Part shown: piece after piece, positions 31,075-36,951 of the stretch | Layout of the letters: each line of letters starts with the position of its first letter | How positions within the stretch are numbered: position 1 is the first letter of the stretch | Assembly (NCBI GenBank): GCA_036489445.1 | Contig: DASXFV010000083.1 | Span: 1-36,951 of the forward strand | Length of the DNA stretch: 36,951 nt | Direction of reading: 5' to 3' | Source: DAIDKA01 sp036489445 | GTDB taxonomy: Bacteria > Pseudomonadota > Gammaproteobacteria > Steroidobacterales > Steroidobacteraceae | Notes under the pieces: generated by a model | The model's input: only the letters and a program-made list of their open reading frames with translations | Told to the model about the DNA's origin: nothing | The model's database searches: none | Program-made: the position numbers and the translations under genes

Positions 31075-32184
31075 ATGGATGTCAGAGCGGCCGTGGCGTT
31101 CGCAGCGGGCAAGCCACTCACTGTTGAAACGGTGCAACTGGATGGCCCGCGAGCCGGCGAAGTCCTGATCGAGGTCAAGGCGACCGGTATCTGCCATACC
31201 GACAAATACACCCTCTCAGGTGCCGATCCCGAGGGACTGTTCCCCGCCATCCTCGGCCATGAGGGCGCTGGGATTGTCGTTGATGTCGGGCCGGGCGTAC
31301 GAACACTCAAAAAGGGTGATCACGTCATACCCCTGTATACCCCGGAGTGCCGGGAGTGCAAGAGCTGCACTTCACACAAGACCAATTTGTGCACGGCCAT
31401 CCGGGCGACGCAGGGCAAGGGGCTCATGCCGGACGGTTCCAGCCGGTTTTCCTTCAAGGGCAAACCCCTCTATCACTATATGGGGTGCTCGACGTTTGCC
31501 AATTACACGGTGCTCCCCGAGATCGCCGTGGCCAAGATCCGCGAGGATGCTCCCTTCGACAAGGTCTGCTACATCGGCTGTGGAGTGACCACAGGCATCG
31601 GCGCGGTCATCTTCACCGCCAAGGTGGAGCCGGGCGCCAATGTCGTGGTGTTCGGTCTGGGCGGCATCGGATTGAATGTCGTGCAAGGCGCGCGGCTCGC
31701 CGGGGCCGACATGATCGTCGGCGTCGACACCAATCCGGCCCGCGAGAAACTGGCGCGCCAATTCGGCATGACGCACTTCGTAAACCCCAAGGATCTGCAG
31801 GGCGACCTCGTCGCACACCTGGTGGAACTCACCAAAGGTGGTGCGGATTATTCCTTCGAATGCATCGGCAACACCCAGGTGATGCGCCAGGCGCTGGAAT
31901 GCTGCCACCGGGGCTGGGGCCAGAGCATCATTATCGGTGTCGCGGCTTCAGGCCAGGAGATTGCGACACGGCCCTTCCAGCTGGTCACCGGGCGCATCTG
32001 GCGCGGCACCGCGTTCGGTGGCGCACGCGGACGCACCGATGTACCCAGGATCGTAGACTGGTACATGGACCGGAAGATCAACATCGATGATCTGATCACC
32101 CACAGGATGCCGCTGGAGCGTATCAATGATGCGTTTGATCTGATGGCCCGGGGCGAGTCGATCCGCAGTGTCGTGGTCTACTGA
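31075..32184 (+). CDS. frmA: S-(hydroxymethyl)glutathione dehydrogenase (class III alcohol dehydrogenase)
   Basis: NAD-dependent zinc enzyme that oxidises S-hydroxymethylglutathione to S-formylglutathione. The 369-residue protein has catalytic zinc ligands Cys40 (TGICHTD), His62-Glu63 (GHEGAG) and Cys169 (IGCGVTTG). The structural-zinc cysteines are 92, 95, 98 and 106 (CRECKSCTSHKTNLC). The nucleotide-binding GLGGIGLNVVQGARLAGA precedes IVGVDTNPAREKLA. Family hallmarks ATQGKGLMPDG and YMGCSTFANYTV are present. It sits 4 bases after gfa and 9 before frmB. An alternative name is adhC. Confidence 0.97.
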   Translation: MDVRAAVAFAAGKPLTVETVQLDGPRAGEVLIEVKATGICHTDKYTLSGADPEGLFPAILGHEGAGIVVDVGPGVRTLKKGDHVIPLYTPECRECKSCTSHKTNLCTAIRATQGKGLMPDGSSRFSFKGKPLYHYMGCSTFANYTVLPEIAVAKIREDAPFDKVCYIGCGVTTGIGAVIFTAKVEPGANVVVFGLGGIGLNVVQGARLAGADMIVGVDTNPAREKLARQFGMTHFVNPKDLQGDLVAHLVELTKGGADYSFECIGNTQVMRQALECCHRGWGQSIIIGVAASGQEIATRPFQLVTGRIWRGTAFGGARGRTDVPRIVDWYMDRKINIDDLITHRMPLERINDAFDLMARGESIRSVVVY

Positions 32185-32193
32185 AACCGTATC

Positions 32194-33081
32194 TTGAATA
32201 TTGAAACCCTAAGCAAATATCGGTGCTTCCAGGGCACCCAGGGCTTCTACCGCCACGAATCACACATCATCGGGCTGCCGATGCGCTTTGGCGTCTACCA
32301 GCCGCCGCAGGCGCGGCAACAGTCCGTGCCCGTGCTCTTCTACCTCGCCGGGTTGACCTGCACGGAGGAGACCGCCGCGATCAAGGCAGGAGCCCAGCGG
32401 CTCGCCGCCGAACTGGGTCTGATGCTGGTGACCTGCGACACCAGCCCGCGCAATACCGGCATCGCAGGGGATGCGGACGACTGGGAATTCGGCGCGGGCG
32501 CGGGCTTCTACCTCAACGCCACGCAGCAGCCCTGGTCGCGCTTTTATCGCATGTATGACTACGTACTCGAAGAACTGCGCGAGACGGTACTGGCCAACTT
32601 CGCCTCGGATGCCAAGCGCATCGGGATCTTTGGCCACTCCATGGGGGGCCACGGGGCGCTGGTGCTGGCACTGCGCAATCCGCGGGCGTTCAGGTCGGTC
32701 TCCGCCTTTGCGCCGATCTGCTCCCCGACACGCTGCCCCTGGGGCCAGAAGGCATTCTCACGCTACCTGGGTGAGGATCGCGCGGCCTGGAAGGGCTACG
32801 ATGCGGTTGAAATCATCAAAGCGGCAGGCCGGCAACTATTGCCGGAGATCCTGGTCGATCAGGGTCTGGCCGACAAGTTCCTGCACCAGGCTCAACTGCT
32901 GCCCGAGCTACTCGAAGCAGCCTGTGCGGCCGCACGCCAGCCGCTGCTGCTGCGCCGCCATGACGGCTACGATCATGGGTATTATTTCATCTCCACATTC
33001 GTCGAGGATCACCTGCGCTTTCACGCCGCGTCGCTGCGGGCCGCTGCTGGCGATGGGGGGATGGGCGACGTGGTTTCCTGA
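32194..33081 (+). CDS. frmB: S-formylglutathione hydrolase
   Basis: Serine hydrolase that releases formate and glutathione from S-formylglutathione, completing formaldehyde oxidation. The 295-residue alpha/beta hydrolase has the nucleophile elbow GHSMGG (Ser149), the probable acid Asp222 in ILVDQGLADKFL and His261 in YDHGYYF. Family segments LAGLTCTEET, CDTSPRN, GAGAGFYLNAT and APICSPTRCPWGQKAF are present. The start is TTG at 32194, giving the usual N-terminus with SKYRCFQGTQGFYRH; the ribosome site is poor, so translation may depend on frmA upstream. An alternative name is fghA. Confidence 0.95.
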   Translation: MNIETLSKYRCFQGTQGFYRHESHIIGLPMRFGVYQPPQARQQSVPVLFYLAGLTCTEETAAIKAGAQRLAAELGLMLVTCDTSPRNTGIAGDADDWEFGAGAGFYLNATQQPWSRFYRMYDYVLEELRETVLANFASDAKRIGIFGHSMGGHGALVLALRNPRAFRSVSAFAPICSPTRCPWGQKAFSRYLGEDRAAWKGYDAVEIIKAAGRQLLPEILVDQGLADKFLHQAQLLPELLEAACAAARQPLLLRRHDGYDHGYYFISTFVEDHLRFHAASLRAAAGDGGMGDVVS

Positions 33082-33281
33082 CCACAGAGCGGTGCGCTGC
33101 GTCGCAGCAAACTGCCCATGCGACCGGACACAGCCAAGCCTTCGATAGGGGCGGCGGGGGCCGGCTTTGCCCACTCGACACAAGCGTTCGGCACTGCGGC
33201 GGGGTCTGATTTTCCAGTCTTTATGTTAGCCTCTTTGCAGTGCAACCGTGTTCAACGGAGGCGTTGCGAGGGGCGATTGGC

Positions 33282-35786
33282 ATGGTGCAGCAATCTGGAG
33301 TTCGCGGTGGGGCGGTGTGGGCCGCCGGGGTGCTGCTGGCGGTCGCGGCCACTGCTGCCAGCGCTTCATCCGGCGGTAATGATGCTCACGCCCAGTGGAA
33401 TGTAGTCCAGCACTACTGTGTCGAGTGCCACAACACCACCGACTGGGCGGGTAGCGTCGCCTTCGACACCATGTCCTCGACCGACGTGCCCAAGGATGCC
33501 AAGGTCTGGGAGACCGCGATCGAGAAGCTGACCGGTGGCTTCATGCCACCCCCTGGTGCTAAGCAGCATCCGGATCCCCGGACGGTGAAGGGGCTGGTGT
33601 CCTGGCTCAAAACCACTCTGGATTCCGCCGAGACCACCCCGGTGCCCGGTCGCGTGCCGCTGCGACGCCTCAACCGTCGCGAATACGCCAACGCTGTGCG
33701 CGACTTGCTGGCTCTCGATGTGAATGCGGCGGCACTGCTGCCGGAGGACGATCATCCCAAGGACGGCTTTGATACCGATGCGGCGAGCCTGCAGGTGACA
33801 CCGTCGTTCCTGGATCAGTACGTGAATGCGGCGCGCGTGGTGGCGGCACAGGCCGTCGGCAACCCCAAGGCGCCGTCGGTGACGACCACCTACGGCAATA
33901 TCGCCGACATGCAGATTTCGCTGCAGGTTCGCGGCCATCCGGGTGAGGGCAGCCAGCTGCTGTACGAGGACGGCATGCCGTTCGGCACGCGGGGCGGGAT
34001 GAGCGCCGAATATGTGTTCCCCGCCGACGGCGATTACGCGCTGACCATCGGCGACATGGCGCTGGGGCGTGACGTGCCGCTCATGGAATTCGACAATACG
34101 GTCGTGGCCTTGCTGGATGGCAAGGAGTTCTTCCGCACTCACATCGGTGGCGAGGACGATCAGAAGGCGATCGATCAACAGCAGCAGGTCGCGGTGGAGG
34201 CCATCAACGGCCGGCTGCGCAACATCCGCTTCCATGCAACCGAGGGGCAGCATCACATTGCCGTCACCTTCGTGCATCGCACCTTTGCCGAGAGCGACGA
34301 GCGTCAGCGTGAGACGCTGCTGGAGGGCGGCCAGGAGCGCGTGCAGCTGGTGCATGCGCTGCAGATCCGTGGTCCGCTGAGCGTCACGGGCACCAGTGAC
34401 TCGCCCACCCGGGCGAAGATCTTCCTGTGCCATCCCACACAGGCTGCCGACGAGCCGGCCTGCGCGCGGCGTATTGTCGAAAATCTCGCGCGACTCGCGT
34501 TCCGCCGTCCGGTGACCGACGCGGACCTGCAGCCTTTGATGGCGTTCTACGAGTCCGGGCACAAGGACGGCGGCTTCGAAGCGGGCATCCGGGATGCCTT
34601 GAGTGCCGTGCTGGCGAGCCCTTTCTTCCTCTACCGGGTGGAGACACCGTCAACCCTGCTGCGCACCGGCACGCAGTCCGATGGCATGCTCAGCGATCTC
34701 ACCCTCGCCTCCCGCCTCTCATTCTTCCTGTGGAGCAGCATCCCGGATGACGAGCTGTTGGGGCTCGCCCAGCGCAACGAGCTGAGCAAGCCCGATGTGC
34801 TCGAGCATGAGGTGCGCCGCATGCTGGCGGATCCCCGGGCGAAATCGCTGGTGGATGACTTCGCCTTCCAGTGGCTGAACGTCGCCGGCCTGGACGAAAT
34901 CGTTGCGGATCGTGGCCAGTTCCCGCAAGCGGCCGGACCGCTGGATCCGCGTCCGATGTTCAAGCATGAGCTCTCCTTGTTCATCGACAGCGTGTTCCGC
35001 AGTGACCAGCCGGTCACGGCGTTGCTGACGGCCGACTACACCTATCTCAATGAACCACTGGCCATGCTGTATGGCATCGAGAACGTGAAAGGCGGCGAGT
35101 TCCGTCGTGTAACGCTGACTGATTCGAAGCGCTTCGGGCTTCTGGGCAAGGGCGCGATCCTGATGCTGACTGCCAACCCGGACCGTACCTCGCCCGTGCG
35201 GCGGGGTGCGTGGATTCTGGAACGGGTACTGGGTTCTCCGGCGCCGATGCCGCCGCCGAATGTGCCCACGCTCAAGGAAAATGTCCGCGGCAAGCCGGCA
35301 ACCACCGTGCGCGAGCGCGTCATGCAGCACAGTGTGCAGCCCAACTGTCATGCCTGCCACGGGGTCATGGATCCGTTGGGGTTTGCGCTTGAGAACTTCA
35401 ATACCCTGGGCCAGTACCGCGCTGAGGATCCCCAGACGCACACCGCGCTCGACACCTCGGGTGTGCTGCCCGACGGCACCAAGATCTCAGGTCCCGATGA
35501 TCTGCGCCGCGCTCTGGTCGGTCAGTCTGCCTTGTTCGTACAGACGCTCACCGAAGAGCTCATGTCCTATGCCGTGGGGCGCCCGATCGACTACCGCGAC
35601 ATGCCGGTGGTGCGCGGTATCGTGCGCCAGGCCGCGCGTGACAACTACCGGTTCTCGTCCATCGTCCTGCAGATCGTGAACAGCGATGCCTTCCGCAGGC
35701 GCGAAGCGCCCACCCAGGCGCCGCAGCCTGCCGTGAAAACCGCATCACTCACGGCCCCCGTTCCTTTCCAGACTGGAGGTAACTGA
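33282..35786 (+). CDS. Secreted DUF1592-type cytochrome-containing protein (DUF1587/1595/1592/1588/1585)
   Basis: Large exported protein, 834 residues from ATG 33282, which has GAGGGG about 9 bases upstream and a Sec signal peptide (GAVWAAGVLLAVAATAASA). Domains in order: a PSCyt1-like cytochrome segment with CVECH (46-50) and MPPPG; DUF1587 (RLNRREYANAVRDLLALD); a beta-rich insert that may bind ligand; DUF1595 (ARLAFRRPVTDADLQPL); DUF1592 (ASRLSFFLWSSIPDDEL and following); DUF1588 with a second haem motif CHACH (about 690) in NCHACHGVMDPLGFALENF; and DUF1585 at the end. Two CxxCH sites predict two covalent haems. Reaction unknown. It is followed 4 bases later by a DUF1552 gene, the usual partner. 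A GTG at 33240 is a less likely start. Confidence 0.88.
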   Translation: MVQQSGVRGGAVWAAGVLLAVAATAASASSGGNDAHAQWNVVQHYCVECHNTTDWAGSVAFDTMSSTDVPKDAKVWETAIEKLTGGFMPPPGAKQHPDPRTVKGLVSWLKTTLDSAETTPVPGRVPLRRLNRREYANAVRDLLALDVNAAALLPEDDHPKDGFDTDAASLQVTPSFLDQYVNAARVVAAQAVGNPKAPSVTTTYGNIADMQISLQVRGHPGEGSQLLYEDGMPFGTRGGMSAEYVFPADGDYALTIGDMALGRDVPLMEFDNTVVALLDGKEFFRTHIGGEDDQKAIDQQQQVAVEAINGRLRNIRFHATEGQHHIAVTFVHRTFAESDERQRETLLEGGQERVQLVHALQIRGPLSVTGTSDSPTRAKIFLCHPTQAADEPACARRIVENLARLAFRRPVTDADLQPLMAFYESGHKDGGFEAGIRDALSAVLASPFFLYRVETPSTLLRTGTQSDGMLSDLTLASRLSFFLWSSIPDDELLGLAQRNELSKPDVLEHEVRRMLADPRAKSLVDDFAFQWLNVAGLDEIVADRGQFPQAAGPLDPRPMFKHELSLFIDSVFRSDQPVTALLTADYTYLNEPLAMLYGIENVKGGEFRRVTLTDSKRFGLLGKGAILMLTANPDRTSPVRRGAWILERVLGSPAPMPPPNVPTLKENVRGKPATTVRERVMQHSVQPNCHACHGVMDPLGFALENFNTLGQYRAEDPQTHTALDTSGVLPDGTKISGPDDLRRALVGQSALFVQTLTEELMSYAVGRPIDYRDMPVVRGIVRQAARDNYRFSSIVLQIVNSDAFRRREAPTQAPQPAVKTASLTAPVPFQTGGN

Positions 35787-35790
35787 AGCC

Positions 35791-36951
35791 ATGTTCCTCA
35801 CCAAGAAACACCTATCGCGACGTACCGTATTGAAGGGTGCGGGCGCAGCCATTGGCTTGCCACTGCTGGATGCAATGATTCCCGCCGGGACGGCCCTGGC
35901 GGACACGGCGGCAGCGGTAAAGCCGCGGCTGGGATTTGTCTACTTTCCGCACGGCGCCGTGCAGAAATACTGGACACCCACGGCGGTGGGGCGCGATTTC
36001 CCGTTCTCACCCATCATCAAGCCGCTGGAGCCGCTGCGCGACTACGTCACCGTGGTGACTGGCCTGCGCAACAAGCCGGCGGAGAGTTCCAATCCCCACG
36101 GCATCGTCGAGATGACCTGGTTGTCCTGCGTCGCCCCCGAGGGACGCAAGGCGACCGGGGATGCGGGCGTGACCGCCGACCAGCTGGCCGCCCGGCACAT
36201 CGGCCAGGACACACCGCTCCCCTCGCTGGAATTGTGTGGCGAACCCGGCGGCTCTGTCAGCTACAGCACGCCGCTGGAGCCGCTGCCCATGGAAGGCAAT
36301 CCGCGCAAGGTCTTCTACTCGATGTTCGGCCAAGGCGATTCCAATGCGGAGCGCCACGCCATCCTGCAATCCCAGGGGAGTCTGCTCGATTACGCTCAGG
36401 AGGCGACCGCCAGACTGAACCGTCAGCTCGATGGCAGCGACCGCGCCGTCCTGGGCGAATATCTGGATTCGGTGCGTGAGATCGAGCGCCGCGTGCAGAA
36501 GCTGAAGGTGGCCTCCGAGTCCTTCGGCAATCTGCCGAACGCCCCCCTGGGCGCGCCCGATGACTTCACCGAACTGCTGGATGTGCAGTTCGAAATGATG
36601 GCGCTGGCCTGGCAGACCAATCAGACGCGCGTCACCACCCTGCGCATAGCCAGGGAAGCCACCATGCGCACCTACAACATGGTGAACGTCACCGAGGCCT
36701 TCCATCCGTTATCGCACCACGGCGAGAAAGAGGATGCCTTCGCCAAGCTGGTGCGCATCCAGGCGTATCATTCCGCACGCATGGCGAAGTTCGCGCAGCG
36801 CCTGAAAGGCATGAAGGAAGGCAACGGCAACGTGCTCGACAACTCCATCATCCTGTTCGGCAGCAATATGGCCGATAGCGACCGGCACAACCAGGATCCG
36901 ATCCCGCAGGTCATTGTCGGCAAGGGCGGCGGCATCAAGGGCGGCCAGCAC
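35791..36951 (+). CDS. DUF1552 domain-containing Tat-exported protein (3' truncated)
   Basis: The frame is open from ATG 35791 to the window end, giving 387 residues of an incomplete protein. GGAGGT lies 10 bases upstream of the start. The N-terminus has a twin-arginine motif SRRTVLKG (9-16) before a hydrophobic stretch GAAIGLPLLDAMIPAG, so it is expected to be exported folded. The body matches the DUF1552 family: RLGFVYFPHGAVQKYWTP, VVTGLRNKPAE, PHGIVEMTWLS, SMFGQGDS, LGEYLDSVREIERRV, and near the cut NSIILFGSNMADSDRHNQDP. It lies 4 bases after the DUF1592-type gene and is almost certainly co-transcribed. Function is unknown; use of a metal cofactor is possible because of the Tat route (inference). 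Confidence 0.88.
   Translation, partial: MFLTKKHLSRRTVLKGAGAAIGLPLLDAMIPAGTALADTAAAVKPRLGFVYFPHGAVQKYWTPTAVGRDFPFSPIIKPLEPLRDYVTVVTGLRNKPAESSNPHGIVEMTWLSCVAPEGRKATGDAGVTADQLAARHIGQDTPLPSLELCGEPGGSVSYSTPLEPLPMEGNPRKVFYSMFGQGDSNAERHAILQSQGSLLDYAQEATARLNRQLDGSDRAVLGEYLDSVREIERRVQKLKVASESFGNLPNAPLGAPDDFTELLDVQFEMMALAWQTNQTRVTTLRIAREATMRTYNMVNVTEAFHPLSHHGEKEDAFAKLVRIQAYHSARMAKFAQRLKGMKEGNGNVLDNSIILFGSNMADSDRHNQDPIPQVIVGKGGGIKGGQH

Noticed and set aside
33366..34562. Long minus-strand frame inside the DUF1592-type gene
   Set aside because: Entirely antisense to conserved domains, with no ribosome site and low-complexity translation.
1..36951. Mobile elements, CRISPR arrays, phage genes or rRNA
   Set aside because: No transposase or integrase motifs, no regularly spaced repeats and no rRNA sequence were seen; the only RNA gene recognised is tRNA-Glu.

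Overview
The window is about 37 kb of dense, GC-rich chromosome that looks gammaproteobacterial. The main reason is the conserved block queG / nnr-tsaE-amidase-mutL-miaA-hfq-hflX-hflK-hflC-DUF2065-purA, which has the same order and orientation as in enteric and pseudomonad genomes. A DUF1592/DUF1552 pair, a DUF2844/DUF3443 pair and an endonuclease-type MutL point away from enterics. A member of the Nevskiales/Steroidobacterales/Xanthomonadales side of the class is my guess, not a demonstration. I see no insertion sequence, phage gene, CRISPR array or rRNA.

Layout. Bases 1-2650 (+): the 3' part of a CstA-family transporter, a YbdD-like small protein and an isolated Rieske protein gene (petA without petBC). 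Bases 2572-9063 are mostly minus strand: aspartate-semialdehyde dehydrogenase (its tail antisense to petA), a zinc-ribbon mini-protein with a terminator, and a molybdate locus. In that locus modA and modBC are separated by a modE-like regulator on the opposite strand, and modBC sit directly behind an SDR and a HAD gene. Bases 9315-11000: a REC-EAL c-di-GMP phosphodiesterase (+), a 65-residue hypothetical gene and tRNA-Glu(CTC) (both -), with a good promoter for the tRNA. Bases 11020-14520 (+): pcnB, folK, a deoxynucleoside kinase and panC; no panB is present. Bases 14510-27046: the conserved RNA/DNA/cell-wall maintenance block. Bases 27245-29659 (+): three secreted proteins (Spy-like, DUF2844 and a DUF3443 lipoprotein carrying two pepsin-like Asp motifs). 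Bases 29688-30323 (-): an unknown lipoprotein. Bases 30495-33081 (+): the glutathione-dependent formaldehyde oxidation cassette gfa-frmA-frmB. Bases 33282-36951 (+): a secreted di-haem DUF1592-type protein followed by a Tat-exported DUF1552 protein cut by the window end.

How the genes work together. ModABC with ModE form a molybdate uptake and sensing unit. PcnB and Hfq act in RNA turnover; MiaA, QueG and TsaE act in tRNA modification; HflK/HflC control membrane proteolysis. Gfa-FrmA-FrmB convert formaldehyde to formate. The most notable sequence-level observations are a symmetric -10 element in the 23-bp queG/nnr gap that could drive two leaderless transcripts, the pepsin-like architecture of the DUF3443 lipoprotein, and repeated antisense 3' overlaps of convergent genes (petA/asd, modE/modC, panC/queG). 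All calls were made by reading the sequence; no database search was run.
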